Assembly: GCF_900497805.2 (NCBI RefSeq)
Contig: NW_020954550.1
Span: 31,845,184-31,909,183, forward strand
Length of the DNA: 64,000 nucleotides
Direction of reading: 5' to 3'
From: Vombatus ursinus
Lineage: Eukaryota > Chordata > Mammalia > Diprotodontia > Vombatidae
Below are positions 38,105-50,225 of this stretch, one piece after another. Position numbers and translations under genes: made by a program. Position 1 is the first letter of the stretch, and every line of letters starts with the position of its first letter. Under the pieces are notes generated by a model. That model made no database searches. It was not told the origin of the DNA and saw only the letters and a list, made by a program, of their open reading frames with translations.

Positions 38105-38247
38105 TGAGGTGGTTGTACAGTACTGTGGAAGGAGTACTGATGCTGGAATCAGAGGTCCTGGATTCCAATCCTGCTTCTGACACTTACTTCCTATGTCTCA
38201 GTTTCCTCAACTGCAAAATGATGGAAATTATGTAAAATGATGCAAAA
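38105..38247 (+). mobile_element. MIR-type SINE
   Basis: Head and CORE blocks 'gctggaatcagaggtcctgg', 'ctgcttctgacacttact' and 'tcagtttcctcaactgcaaa'. Confidence 0.7.
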
Positions 38248-38318
38248 AAGACTCAAGAAGATGAGTATTCCTGACTCTAGGCTCGGTACTTTATCCACTA
38301 CTTCACCTAGCTGCCCCA
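38248..38318 (-). mobile_element. Fragment of marsupial tRNA-derived or Mar-1 SINE
   Basis: 'agatgagtattcctgactct' to 'cacctagctgcccc' is the inverted head of these SINEs; the rest is missing. Confidence 0.6.
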
Positions 38319-38439
38319 TGAGTTACTATAGCCACTCAAAATAAAACAGAGGTAAGAGTCAGTAGCTTGTTCAATCTGAAAAAAAAAAATAGATAACTTG
38401 GTCCTCCTCCAGCACATTCCCTCAGTGGGATGGACAATC

Positions 38440-39065
38440 ACTTAGTCATTCAACAGTGCTTGAGTGCTGAGGATGCAAAGAAAGATAAGGGGGCAATTCT
38501 TGCCCTCAAGGAGCTTATAGTCTAAAGAAAGAGATGATGTGCAAATAACTCTGCACAAACTACATATGCAAGATAAGTTGGAGATAACCAACAGAGGGAG
38601 GGGAGATCAGGAAAGGCTTCTTGCAGAAAGTGAGATTTTAGCTGAGACTTGAAGGAAGCCAGGGAAGTTAAGAGGCAGTGAAAATGACTGGAGTCAGGAA
38701 GTGAAGTATCTTGTTTGAAGAAAAGCAAGGTGGCCAGTGATACTGCATCACACATGAAGAGTAAGAAGAATGGAAAAGTGGGAAGGGGACAGTTTATAGA
38801 GGGCTTTAAAAGCCAAACAGAAGGTTTTATATTGCATCCTGGAGGCTATAAGGAACCACAGGAGTTTATTGGATCGGGGCTATTTTGGAATGAGGAGAGA
38901 TTTGGAGTAGAGAAACCTTCTGGCAGGCTGTTGGCAATAGTACAGGCATGAGGTGACAAGAGCCTGCAGCAGGGTGGTGGAAGTATTGGGGGAGAGAAGA
39001 AGATGTATATAAGAGATATTGTGAAGGCAGAAATCATAGGACTTAGCAACTGAGAATACCATACA
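38440..39065 (-). mobile_element. L2-type LINE, 3' part of ORF2 and 3' end
   Basis: 'gccctcaaggagcttatagt', 'aagtgagattttagctgaga' and 'gggctttaaaagccaaacag' are standard antisense L2 blocks. The minus strand reads 'PPCCRLLSPHACTIANSLPE', which matches L2-type ORF2 C-terminal sequence. The upstream edge breaks off near 39060. A further short L2 3' piece lies at about 39155-39235. Confidence 0.82.
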
Positions 39066-39389
39066 TGATTGCCAGAGTAAGCATGGGGCAAGCATAGCTC
39101 CTGATCCTTCCTATTGAATAGTGTCAGGTTAGTATCTGGCACCACCACTTGATTGAAATTATTGACATATTTATTGAGTACTTACTCTTTCTTGGGCGCT
39201 GTACTTGGAGCTAGGGTTTGGTGAGGGAGTATGGTCAGATAGATAGACTGAAATTCCCAGATAAAGGAGGGAAAGAGTAGATGTGTCCCACTCAGATGTC
39301 AGCATCTGAGGACAAAGGCCCAGTTACCTTTTGATAACCGTGTCCGTACATCATACTGTGTTTCCCATTTGTCCCTCTTTTCTCATTAC

Positions 39390-40262
39390 CTCTGCTAATA
39401 TCCAAGACTAGGCTCTCAGTACTTAAAGCCTGGATTTTTACAATAATCTTTTTAACATTTTTGGGTTTTTTCATACATAATTTTTATTTTCTTTTCCTCA
39501 ATTACACATAAAACATTTTTAACTTTTTTTAATTTTGAGTTCCATATTCTCTTACTTTCTCCCTTCTCTCCTCTCTCCTTGAGAAGGCAAGCAATTTGAT
39601 TCAGATTATATACTTGCAGTCATGAAAAACATATTTCCATATTAGCCATATTGCAAAAGAAAACGCAAGAAAAAAAAAAGCAAGAAAAATTTTAAAAGTT
39701 TAAAAAAGTATGCTTCAATCTGCATTCAGACTCCATCAGTTCTTTCTCAGGAGATGGATAGCAATTTTCATCATATGTCCTTCGGGATTGTCTTAGATCA
39801 CAATAGTCTCTTAATTAGTGTCCTTTCCTCTAATCTATTCTTTATTTCAACATCATATTACTCTTCATAAAACATTACTTTCAACATGTCACTCTCTTGC
39901 TTTCAAGCAAACAAAACAACTAGAAATAATTAATTAGCTAGTGCCCACAGAATAAGCTCCCATACTCCTCAGCTTGGTTTTCAAGGTCCTTTAAAATCTA
40001 GGCATACCCAATCAATCTAATCACTACTTCACTGATAAAATGTCTATTCCAATTATACTGCCCCCTGAATGTGCCATGCTTATTCATGCCCCACCTATAG
40101 TTTCGTTCATACTGGTCTCTCTCCTCCTGACTGAAATTTCTCCATGCTTCCTCTTCACTTATCCAAATCCTTTAAGGGCTTCAGTCAAATCTCATGTCCT
40201 CTATATCTACCTTTACTCACCCAATCTATGTTGAGCCTTTTTTTCTACTTCCTTCTTGATTA
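39390..40262 (+). mobile_element. L2-type LINE split by an L1 3' end
   Basis: 'gcctggatttttacaataat' (39427) and 'gtcctttcctctaatctatt' (39821) are adjacent in the L2-type C-terminal region. It continues through 'gcttggttttcaaggtcctt' to about 40260. The L1 fragment between them is flanked by acaataatct and acaatagtct. Confidence 0.7.
39450..39800 (-). mobile_element. L1 3' end inserted in L2
   Basis: Inverted L1 3' UTR: 'ctcaattacacataaaacat', 'gttccatattctcttacttt', 'atgcttcaatctgcattcag' and 'atagcaattttcatcatatg'. 5'-truncated. Confidence 0.82.
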
Positions 40263-40264
40263 AT

Positions 40265-40500
40265 CAAGGGACTCAACAGGGTGTAGTAGATAAATGCTGG
40301 ACTTAGAATCAGAAAGTTTTAGCGTCCAATGCTAACTCTGAAACTTATTAGCTTTCGTGACCTTGGGTAACTTCTCCAGATCTCTCCCCTAACTTCTGAG
40401 AGCTTCACTTTCCTCCTTCATAAAATAAGCATAATAAGACACAAAGTTCCTACTCCACATGGTTGTCGTAAGGCTCAAATGTGGTAATCCATGTAAAAGA
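40265..40500 (+). mobile_element. MIR-type SINE
   Basis: 'ctggacttagaatcagaaag', 'cgtgaccttgggtaacttct', then 'ttcataaaataagcataata' and 'ggctcaaatgtggtaatcca' keep MIR order. Confidence 0.72.
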
Positions 40501-41160
40501 CTACACTCTGTTCTGCTATAATTTATTTGGAAAACTCAAATTTGTTCCAATGTGATTGATTTATTAGGGAACATTGTGAGCGTAACATGAATTTTGAGCT
40601 TGCTTATACATTTCCTCCCCAAGAAACAGTGAGAAAACATAGAAAATTTCATAATAATTCACAAGCTGCAATTCTTCCAATGTATACCTCCACAAGCAAA
40701 ATTCAGGTCTTTGTAAAGTACCCTATTTATTGTACATATTCTGGTGCAGTAAGAGTGTGGGTAGAGGACTGGTGTATACCGCAGCCCCTCTTCCACTTTC
40801 CACAATGACCCAGATCAAGAGTTAGGGGATCAACCTAGAGCCTTGGGAACTGGGTCATAGGTTAAGCAGCAGACTAAGGCTTAGGAAACTGCCAATATTT
40901 ATTGCATTATTTATGTATTATTAGCCATTTAACATGTAAAAAATAGACCTACAATTTGTTAGATTTCTATATTTTATGTATAACTGAGAAAGTCTTTTAG
41001 CATTGTGTCCCTGATCCCATTTCCCCCATAAGCCCTGTGTTTTTTATTGCACAGGTTTGCATAGCTGAGTGATTTGAGGGAACAAGTGTGTCACATTATT
41101 GCAGAACTGATTGTACATACATTTCTATTATGATGTTTAGAAAAAACACCTCGATGAACT
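40501..41160. other. Unassigned stretch
   Basis: No repeat or gene recognised. A 73-codon open frame at 40587-40808 has no motif. Confidence 0.35.
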
Positions 41161-41167
41161 GGTAAGT

Positions 41168-41300
41168 GATAGATTCATAGACGCAGAGCTGGAATTTGCC
41201 TCAGAAACCATCTAATCTACCCCCCTCATTTAGAGACAAGGAGGCTGACACCAAGGAAGATGAAGACACTTGCTCAAGGTCATAGTAAACAATTTTCTGG
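41168..41300 (-). mobile_element. MIR/THER-type SINE, inverted
   Basis: 'gattcatagacgcagagctg' and 'tttagagacaaggaggctga' followed by 'acttgctcaaggtcatagta' is the reverse of the tail and CORE. Confidence 0.65.
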
Positions 41301-41775
41301 GCCTTAGTTTTCTTATCTGGAAAAATAGATCCCATCTTTTCTCTCCTTTCATGGGATAAATCAGCACCAGTACCCTCTCTGGCCCCTAACTCTGCTCCAG
41401 AGTGGAACTAACTTTACTTGTAGTTTGAAGGCAAATTTTTCAAACACATGTCACATTCTCTGTGACATTCTCTGGGAAATCTCACGTTTGGAATTTCCTA
41501 TGCTTCAAAATGATTGTGTGTCCCCACCAACATCGGAAGCCATCCTCAGAAAAGCCAGAAGAGTCCATGTTCCTCGGGCTAGCTGGGAGTGGTGTGCCAC
41601 CAAGGATTGTGGCCACCTTAGCAACACAACTTACTGAGGTCAAGCCTTCTGCTGGCAGCTTATAGCTTCAAAATGCTTCAAAGGCTCTTCTCTGTAAGCT
41701 GGGCACTAGCTGCTTGTAGGGAAATCTCCTTCTTCTCTGGCTGCTTCTTTCCTAACTCCTTCCTATAGGCCCTCA
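41301..41775. other. Unassigned stretch
   Basis: Two overlapping open frames of about 70 codons (41425-41665) lack motifs. Nothing else recognised. Confidence 0.35.
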
Positions 41776-41779
41776 ACAC

Positions 41780-41958
41780 ACACTCACACATATACATATA
41801 CATACACACAGGCTCACAAGTACGCTTACACATATGCACACATTTACATACACACATATACATATACATGCACACACTCACAAATCCACATACACATGCA
41901 CAGACGTATACACATATACAGACACATATACATACTCATACACATATACACACATAAA
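41780..41958. repeat. CA/TA-rich microsatellite
   Basis: Irregular ACAC and ACAT units over about 180 bases. Open frames on both strands are the translated repeat. Confidence 0.93.
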
Positions 41959-41959
41959 A

Positions 41960-43510
41960 GGTGGAGCAGAGGCTTCAGAGGAGTTCAATGGAACCAAGGA
42001 CTTTAGGAGTCATTTTTGAAGGACAGAATGGCTGCAATTTAGTGCAAACTAGCACATTTCTTTTTTCTCCTTTATACATATGGGATAAATAAAGAGACAA
42101 ATAAGCTTAGTGAATTAGCTAACCTTATTTGTCATCTTTAAAAAAAAAAAGGAAAGAAGGAAAAAAAGTCTTTATTTATTTAAACCATGGAGTCCTGACA
42201 GCATAGTTGGAACAGCTGGTGAGCTGGCTGAATCCCACAACAGCCTCTGCTACAGGCCTAGCTGGGGAGCCAAGTACCTCACATGACAAAAACTATAGGG
42301 TAATTTTGTGAAGTCTGACGACTAGGTCTATAGAATGAAGAATTAAAGCACATGCTAGGATCTCAGTTCTTCCAAGCCAGGAAATGCATGCTTAGGACAA
42401 CCACTGGCTAGCTCTAGCAACCCACTAGCTGTTCTAGGATGTGCACAAGAGGTATTGCTTTGCAACATTTTTGTAGCAGAGAAACAAAGGACAGGAGAGA
42501 CAAGGAAAGAAAGTCATCAGTGAGTCACTGGCCTCTAGCTTCAGTTCTATGACCCCTTTGATCTCATGACCCTAGGTAAGTGCCTGTTGGGAAAGCTGTA
42601 GACAGCCTCCCCCCCCCCTTGAAAAATGGTACCACTCCCCATGAGTCCACAGCAAGAGCCTCAGCAGCCAAGCCAAGCCCCCCCCCCTTGCTACAGGGCA
42701 GATAGAGGTCAGTGTGACTCAGGCCGGAGAACTGCCAATGGGAAAGGGAAAACATCCCCGGGCCCAGGAGATTGCCAAGCGCCGAAGGAAATCCTATCGC
42801 AGCTCACAGGGCAGAGGAGGTATGACCTCCAGAGGAGTGTAAAGTTCACTGTTTTCACATTGTGAAATGCCTGGCAACAAAGGTGCAGATGTGAGCAAAA
42901 TGTCACCCTGGTTAAAATGGCATGATCTGGGCCTCCACCCCTTTGGCTTGGGAAAGACTAATGACAACACACATTACTGGTTCTACCAGCTGAGGTCTCT
43001 TCCCTCACTAGTCTAGTGGTCTAGTGGAAGGAGGAAGATTGACATTCACTGTTAGATGACATACTGTTATCTATGAGCAAAAACTGGAGGTCAGTCATTA
43101 GTGAGAGAGCTTGCATATGTTCAAACACTTTGACAGTAAAGACAGTTCTGCAAATGTGTCTTCCAACACATTACCAGCTAGACCGAATGTACAGTAGATA
43201 AAAGAGAGTCAATATGGCAACAGCTTAGCTATTTGGAACTCCTTAGGAATGCCATCTTGGATAGCAATGTCATCCTGAATAGCAAAGATTTTGGCTAGCC
43301 AAGTGATACCTTTCTTTTATATGTCACTTTTTTTTTTTCCAAAGAAGAATTTTGGATGGAATAAGGACTGGACCGGATTGCATTGAACAGTGAACTTCCT
43401 AGTTGAAGAAACTCATTGTACCAGTGCAGGTTGGAACCTTTTCTGCAATTTAGAGTGTGGAATTGATGCCTGGAGTACTGAGGCCTAGGCCTTGCCCAGG
43501 ACCTCACATA
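41960..43510. other. Unassigned stretch with a local CpG-containing patch
   Basis: About 1.5 kb without a recognised repeat. 42600-42910 has C runs and a small cluster of CpGs (near 42720-42800), unusual for this AT-rich window. Open frames of 60-80 codons across it lack motifs or splice-site support. Confidence 0.35.
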
Positions 43511-43519
43511 ACCAACTCA

Positions 43520-43590
43520 TTTTAAAGATGAGACTTGAACCTAGGTCTTTCTGCTTTCAAGGCCACCTCTCAATAACATCATGTAACCTC
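43520..43590 (-). mobile_element. MIR-type SINE remnant
   Basis: 'tttaaagatgagacttgaac' and 'ctaggtctttctgctttcaa' match the inverted MIR CORE-head junction. Very short. Confidence 0.45.
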
Positions 43591-43764
43591 TCATTTGGAC
43601 AGAAAGAATTCTAAATGTCTGAGATTCATCCCTAGCAGAAGATTCAAAGATTTAGTGCAATGATTCCATAAGTATCTATTAAGTGGCATCCACAAGACTG
43701 AGATGACTCCTTCTCCAGCCATATGTCTCTGAATTCCTATCTGTGCATGCAGGTGTAGTTGAAA

Positions 43765-44130
43765 AGACCAGCCAATTTCTAACTAATTGTCCTTTCTATC
43801 TTTCTATACTGTTTCTCCTAATATACTTCTATCCCTCTAATTAAATGACTTAAATGTTTATCTTCAACCTCAACCTTTCTCACAAGCTCCACACTCACAT
43901 TTATAATTGCCAATTAGACATCTCCATCTGGATATTCCATCAACACCTCAAACTAAACATGTTGCAAACTGAACTTATCATCTGTCCTCCAAAACTGACT
44001 TCTCCTCCCGACCACATTTTCAATTAGTGGCATCACCATTCTCCTGGTCACTCAGGCTCTTCCCCTTCTCTAATGGCACATATCTAATTTGCCAATTCAA
44101 TTTCATAAACATTTATTAAGAATGTTCTAT
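43765..44130 (+). mobile_element. L2-type RT thumb-region fragment
   Basis: 'attagacatctccatctgga', 'tcaaactaaacatgttgcaa' and 'caccattctcctggtcactc' follow the L2 ORF2 order after the catalytic block. Confidence 0.72.
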
Positions 44131-44171
44131 GAACAGAGTACCATTGTCAAATATGGAGACTAAACAAAGTT

Positions 44172-44275
44172 TAGAGGGTGGCTAGGTGGCATAGTGGAGA
44201 GAGCACTGGTCTTGGAATCAGGAAGACTCATTTTCATGAGTTCAAATCCAGCCTCAGACACTTACCAGCCAGACT
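44172..44275 (+). mobile_element. Truncated marsupial tRNA-derived SINE
   Basis: 'ggtggctaggtggcatagtg' head and 'gagttcaaatccagcctcag' B-box region. The 3' half is absent. Confidence 0.75.
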
Positions 44276-44279
44276 GCAA

Positions 44280-45800
44280 TTAAGAAGAGAGTAAGAAGAA
44301 AGTAAGTGGATGTATCAATCATAGACAGCCTTCTCAAGGAGTTTAGCCATTAAAGGGAAGAGAGATACTGGGTGTTATCTATTGGGGTAAGTCAATCAAG
44401 TGAGGAGATTTGAAGGATAGGGGAGACATGGACATGTTTGTAGGCAGTTGGGAAGCAGCCACTAGACAATGGGAGATTGAAGATAGAATGGGATAGTGAG
44501 GATGATAGAGAAGAAAATCTGCTAGAGGTGATGGGATGAAATGAGATCACTTGTGCCACTATGTTAAGTGGTATGGTCAATTAATTAGGGAAGTATAAAA
44601 AGATTGTTTTGCCTCAGTGAGGACCTTGTTGAGATCATGTAACATAAATCTGTAGAAGACTCTGTCAGCATGGCTTTGTGATTTTTCTCCAGCTTAATTC
44701 AGCAATATGGAATAGAAGCAAAGGCAGAGAATGGTGGGAATAATCCAAGGCTGAAGACTAGAAAGGCAAAATTATCTATAGAATAAAGGGACAAGGGACT
44801 TGAAATAAGAGGATAGAGAGTTAAACTGGTTTACCAAGGGGTCAAGATGGGGAAGAGAGAAGAGAAGGGTGTAGTGAGTTCAGAGAAAATGACCAAGAAT
44901 TGAGGGATGAAGGTATTGGAGATCATGGTAAGTAAAAATAACAAAGTTAAGAGTTTTAAAAAGGAGGGAACAAAGTACTGACAAAAGACCATGATCAGAT
45001 AAAGGAATTTCATAGTTCATGAGTGTAGAAGTGGAATATGTGGGTCATGGCAAAATTAACTGAGATGAAGGAGCAGATCATTGAAAATGAATAAGTTGAG
45101 GTATTGAGAAATTAGAATGTTTGAGGGAGTATCAATATGTATATTTAAGTTGTCTGGAATGAGGACAAGAATTGGGGAGGAGAGAAAGACTAGAGATCAG
45201 GCACTGAACTCATTGAGGAAAGAAAGAGAGTATGCTGGAAGCTGTTAGACAGCGGATGCCAGAATCTTGATTGGGTAATAAATATGAATTGAATGAAATT
45301 TGGAGGAGGAAAGGCTACTGAATTGTGGTGGCAGAGGGAGAGTGTAGAAGTGGTAATTGGGAGCAAGGAGTATTCTGACTCACTCACTATGACCAAGTCA
45401 GGAGGTATGGGTGAAAGTGCAACCAATGCTAGAAAAAGGAGGTGTCATCAGGAGGGAACCAGATCTCAGTGAGAACAAGAAGACAGGAGTTGGAAAGAAA
45501 AAGATTTAAGATTAAAGCAAACATTTCATGCATGAAGCAGGCTTTCCAGAGCACAGTGAAATGGGTAGATAGATGGTGAGTGGGGTATTGCGGGGGTCAG
45601 GTTGGAGGAAATAGGAACAAGGGAACAATAGCAACAGTGAAAACAAGGAGTGTGGCCAGGAGTTGATGGATGGGGAGGTATGATGGTGTAGGAGGATGCT
45701 AATCATTTAGGAATGAGTTCAGGCAGTTTATAATCATCCCAATTGACCAGGCAGTCCTGTGTGGAGGTGAGGCAGACCAGAAAGTGTGCAGAAGGACTGA
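44280..45800 (-). mobile_element. L2/L3-type ORF2 remnant (endonuclease to RT fingers)
   Basis: Minus strand. Near 45640-45440 a piece reads LTEIWFPPDD, matching the endonuclease 'ITETWLxPxD' block. 45426-45190 reads 'SESEYSLLPITTSTLSLCHH'. The RT fingers read 'FNLPLSSGCFPTAYKHVHVS' (44392-44580), matching the CR1-clade pattern of leucine/serine-rich sequence before GxFPxxxK. Broken by several stops and frame changes. This is the largest CR1-clade piece in the window. Confidence 0.72.
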
Positions 45801-46540
45801 CAAAATGACTACTCCTGGCAAAAACTCTCCTCACTAGGCAAGACAACTAGTGTGAATTTGTAGCAAGAATTCCTATAAAACAAAATAGTACTTGAGGGGA
45901 AGATGCAAATCTTCGCCCCTGTGGCAGCATTATCCCCTCTTAAGTTCAGACTCTGGTAGCCAACCATTAGGAACCAACTTCCCTACCCCTTTTGTTTTGG
46001 ACATCTTTAAACGCTACCCATGGTAATTTGCCTAACTTACCTAGCTGCTCTAGAGGAAAATTGCAAATGGAAAGGCTAACATAGAGCAGATGTATTACTC
46101 TGAACCCTAAAACTCAGTGAAAGGTAAACAACAGGAAAAAAGCTGCCAGGGAAAGGGCAAAGTGGAACAGAAACTAGAGAAAAAAATAGAGAGATGCACT
46201 GATCGGGATGAATGAACCCTGGACCAGCCCTCCACACTTTTCTGGGGTTCTCTACAAAGCAGTATTCTAAGTCAAGAAGACAATAAAGGTCTCTGGTAGA
46301 AGTTAGCCAGCTGGCATAGTGAGAGAAATTCTTGGCTGTGCTCAGATACCATTCAGATGCCATTCTCTTAGGTGACTGTCACTGTGTAAACAGCTGGGAC
46401 TTGCTGGTGGAAGTCCTTAGGACATACTTCTTTCCTGGGAAGAGCTCATAGCCCAGAATATGCTTTCATTCTTAATTCTATAGATCTAATCATCTGGCTC
46501 TGGATATGTCTAATGATTGAATTGTGCAATAATATTTAAA
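45801..46540. other. Unassigned stretch
   Basis: No repeat or gene recognised. A 95-codon minus-strand open frame at 46076-46363 lacks motifs. Confidence 0.35.
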
Positions 46541-46544
46541 CTGG

Positions 46545-46720
46545 TTCCCCTGCCTCCACTTTCTAAATGCACAGTTCCACAAGATTAACTTATATCACAC
46601 TTATGTTACCCTTTAACTCAAGAACCTCCCATGACTCTCTATGTCCTAACAGAAGCTCTGAACTCCCGAGTGAGGCATTTTCACCATCATAAGAATTCGA
46701 CTTTACCTTCAAAAAATTGT
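46545..46720 (+). mobile_element. Possible L2 3'-region fragment
   Basis: 'acctcccatgactctctatg' and 'cagaagctctgaactcccga' resemble the L2 region before the 3' end. Short and decayed. Confidence 0.4.
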
Positions 46721-47505
46721 CACTTTAGCTCCCTTCACAAAGTTCTGGTTTAAAGTAGATTTGGAAGTTTGTTCTTCTGGAATGGAATAAGGGAAAAAAA
46801 TAGAAGGGAAAGAGGATAATTCACAGATCCAGTAAGCACCCAGTAGGAATAATAAATACATCTGGAGAGGACTCATTTCCAGTTTTTCTAGGATAATATG
46901 ATTATGAACAAATACTAAAAGAGTCCCCTGCAGGTTCATGACATCATCTCAGGCAGTCACTATCAAAAACTCATGACAGCTTTTCTTCCCTTCTAGCATT
47001 GTTCTTTTTTTTTTTTAAGCATCCCTCTCTTCATCCAGCCCCAAATGTCTCCATTTTCCTCTGTTTGTACATCCTGAAATATCTCTTATTGCAACACTTT
47101 CTCACATAATTAGGTCTAACTGCACAACTTCCATTGAAAAGTATGACGTTGTGGAACTAGCAGAGTTTAATAATAATATCCTGTCTGGGGTTTTCCTGCA
47201 GGCTTTATGTAGCACTGAATGACATCAAGATCCAGGGACAGAGAATGTGTTGGTGTCTGTAAAATAGAATTTCCCCAAGAAAAAAACCCCATTTGCTTTA
47301 AAGCAATGGCTATTTCAGTGGAAATGTGATGCTGGTTTTGTTTTTCTCTTTATTAAGCAAGAAGTCTATGTTCTGCAAATAGTGAACATTCATCATTTTT
47401 CCAAATGCAAAGCCAAAATGGACAAGCATGGTAAGCCAGAGAATGTTAGACCTGGTACAAAATAGGGATAAAGCCTACCTTGCCCTTGGAGACCTCATGT
47501 GCTAA
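46721..47505. other. Unassigned stretch
   Basis: A T run at about 47009-47018. Nothing else recognised. Confidence 0.35.
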
Positions 47506-47506
47506 A

Positions 47507-47685
47507 TGGAAAAGAAGATGGTACAATAAGGATACTGGATTTAGAGTCAGAGGACTTTGCTTCAAATCCCAGCTTTGCCACTTATTACCTATGTGACATT
47601 GAGCAAATTACTTGACCTCTCTAAGGCTTCATTTTCTCATCTACCTCCCCTCATAAAATTAGGATGTAATACTAGCTGACCCCTG
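47507..47685 (+). mobile_element. MIR-type SINE
   Basis: 'tactggatttagagtcagag', 'tatgtgacattgagcaaatt' and 'gcttcattttctcatctacc' in MIR order. Confidence 0.72.
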
Positions 47686-47689
47686 GTCA

Positions 47690-48409
47690 TTCAGTTAATC
47701 AACAAGCATTTATTAAGTGCTTAATTTGTGCCAGACATTATACTAGATACCTGGACAAAAAGACAAAAGCAAACAGTGCCCATCTGCAAGAATCTTAATG
47801 GGGATCTTAATAAACGGATATAAAACATATAAAAAACAAGTACAAAGTACGTTTGGGAGAACTGGGAGAGATCTCATTTAGAAGCAGAAATTTGTGTTAA
47901 GTCCTAAAAGAAACCAGATTCCAAGAGGGAGGTAAAGAGGATTTACGTTCCAGAGATGGTGGACAGCCAATTCAAAGGCACAGAGATAGGAGATAGAATG
48001 TCATGCAAAATGAACACTAAAAGGTCAGTTTTTCCAGGCTGTAGAGTGAGTGGAATAGAGCAATATATAATCAAGCTGGAAAGATAGGATGAGACTAGGC
48101 TGCCAGATGCCAAACTGTAGAATTTATATTTGATTCTAGAGGTAAAAGAGAGATGCTGGTTGAATGGGGTGAGAGGCAAGGAGAAGAAGAGAGGTGGCCA
48201 AACCCGAGCTTTAGGAAAATCATTTTGGTGGCTGTGCAGATGGATTGTAAAGGGGAAAACCTTGAGTCAAGCACATTAATAATGACAACAATCCAGGCTA
48301 TCCCAAAAGTACAGGTGAACAGTGATGAATGTCTGAGCTAGGGTGGTGCCTAAGAAACAGCCATATGCAAAAGATATTGTCAGAGAAGTAACAATTATCC
48401 ACTTATTCT
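47690..48409 (-). mobile_element. L2-type LINE up to solo LTR
   Basis: 'caacaagcatttattaagtg', 'tttaggaaaatcattttggt' and 'agctagggtggtgcctaaga' are L2 antisense blocks. The minus strand reads 'TSRIKYKFYSLASGSLVSSY', as in L2-type ORF2 C-termini. It continues after the LTR at 48896. Confidence 0.82.
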
Positions 48410-48895
48410 TGTGGCCAGGGTCACTATCTACCAGGGTTTCCCTCATCATGTGAGTTAGGCTACTTTTTTCCCTTAAAATCAATGAAGTTGTCCCTGAGAT
48501 TTTGCTGGCCTAGGCAGTTAAGGATCAAGCCCCATATCCTTTGATATGGCTTCCTGGAGGCCTCTGGACAGATTGACATGGCTTCTTGGACATCTAAGGT
48601 CACAGACAAGTCCAGCCAAGAAGAATAAAGACCCCTCAGACTTGACAGAAATCCTTAGACCAAGCAGGCTACCACACCTTGTCCTATTGACCAGATACAC
48701 TTCCATATGGAGACATAGGGGGCCACATCTACCCAAGATGAATGCTAAAGTATGCTTGTTGGTTATTCTTTCTATACTACAGCTAAGTAAACCTCCTTTT
48801 GTTAACTGTTAAATGACCTACAAATGTCTTGTTTCCATTCCAGCATCAAATCTTAACTGACAGAGTACTAGCTTGAGTCAGGTTCACCTCAAACA
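48410..48895 (+). mobile_element. Solo LTR of an endogenous retrovirus-like element
   Basis: It begins TG and ends CA. It is about 486 bp long and shares ordered blocks with the LTR at 31073-31550. The pair differ by roughly a third, so the insertions or their source are old. No internal coding region is present. The family is probably ERV1-like, by length and layout only. Confidence 0.7.
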
Positions 48896-49500
48896 ACTAA
48901 ATATGTGGGATGAGCAAGAGTGAAGAGTCAAGAATGACACTGAAGTTGCAAACCTAGGTGAATGGAAGGTTAGCAGTATCCTCAATAGAAAAAAGGAAAT
49001 TTATTAGTTGTTCAGTTGTTTCAGCCCTTTCCAACTCTTTGTGACCCCATTTGGCGTTTTCTTGGCAAATATATTAGAGTGGTTTACCATTTCCTTCTCC
49101 AGATCATTTTACAGATAAGGAAACTGAGGCAAAAAGGGCTAAGTGACTTGGCCAGGGCCACACAGCTAATAAGTGTCTGAGGCCAGATTTGAACTCAGCG
49201 AGACAAGTCTTTCTGATTCTAGGTTGGACAGTCTATCCACTGAGACGCCTACTTGCCCTAAATTTGTTAGAAGGGTAGGTTTATGGGGAAAGATCTCCGC
49301 TTCATTTTGGACACATTGAGTTTTAAGTGCCTGTGGGATATCAAGTTTGAAATTCCTGAAACTCGTGGAACAAAAGGAGACTACATTTTTAGATCTGTAC
49401 TGAAATGATAACTGATCTATAGGAGGAGATGAAGTCACAAAGTGAGAGGAAGGGGAGAGAGAATCTAGGACAGAGACAATAAGATCCTCTCTAGCCATGA
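48896..49500 (-). mobile_element. L2-type LINE continued, with a SINE inside
   Basis: 'agaatgacactgaagttgca' and 'cattttggacacattgagtt' continue the L2 RT region left of the LTR. A Mar-1 SINE interrupts it at 49008-49259. Confidence 0.75.
49008..49259 (-). mobile_element. Mar-1-type CORE-SINE, full length
   Basis: Inverted BovB/RTE-like tail 'ttgttcagttgtttcagccc', the body 'agagtggtttaccatttcct', and the head ending 'gacgcctacttgccc'. Flanked by aaatttattag (48997-49007) and aaatttgttag (49260-49270), an 11-base duplication with one change. Confidence 0.9.
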
Positions 49501-50225
49501 ATCTATTATCCTGTGGTCCTGTGAAATTGGATGGGCATTGGTACTCAGACATGGAGAAAAATATTTTTCAGTGTTGCTCTTCATCTGCCACTTCCCTATA
49601 TTTGTAATCCTGGAGCATCTGGCAGAATTTTTAAAAAGCAGTTATTTAAAATGGAGGTTGAAGAAATGAACTAACCCAAAGTCCCTTTCCTTTCAGTCCT
49701 AGAGAGAGCCCCATCAAAGGTTCATGGCCTTTTCAATCTAGCAATGAACCTCAGCAGAATGACAAAGTGGCAGACCTGACCCTGACATGGACAGAGTGGG
49801 ACATTTTGCATATATACCCCCAATGGGCTGAAACAATCCACTTCTGGGGCAGAAGTCTAGACCTCAAATAATACTGAAGGAGCTGCCGACTCTGGCAGGA
49901 AAGGAACAAGAAGACTGAACCGAGACAGGTTAAAACATTGTACAGAGCATGGTTTTCGTCATTCTTCCCATACTTGGGAAAGACAGGAATGGTGGAGGAA
50001 CTCCTCCACCTGATGAGAGGGCCTGCCTCAAGTAAGTCTTGGCTCCATTCAAAAGGGGGCCAATTATATCCTTGCCAGCTAAAACTTTAAAATTGTTAGT
50101 AGTAACCTTTCCTAATAATAAGCACCCAGAATAAGTGAGAAGAACCAGTGGCCATTGGGAGATGCATGTCTCCTAGGATTTCATTCCAAATGTGCCAGGA
50201 AAACAGCTCCAACTGGGATATGGAG
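49501..50225. other. Unassigned stretch
   Basis: Moderately GC-balanced, no repeat or gene recognised. Confidence 0.35.

Noticed and set aside
42564-42906. Possible coding exon in the GC-rich patch
   Set aside because: Overlapping frames on both strands, no convincing splice sites or protein motif.
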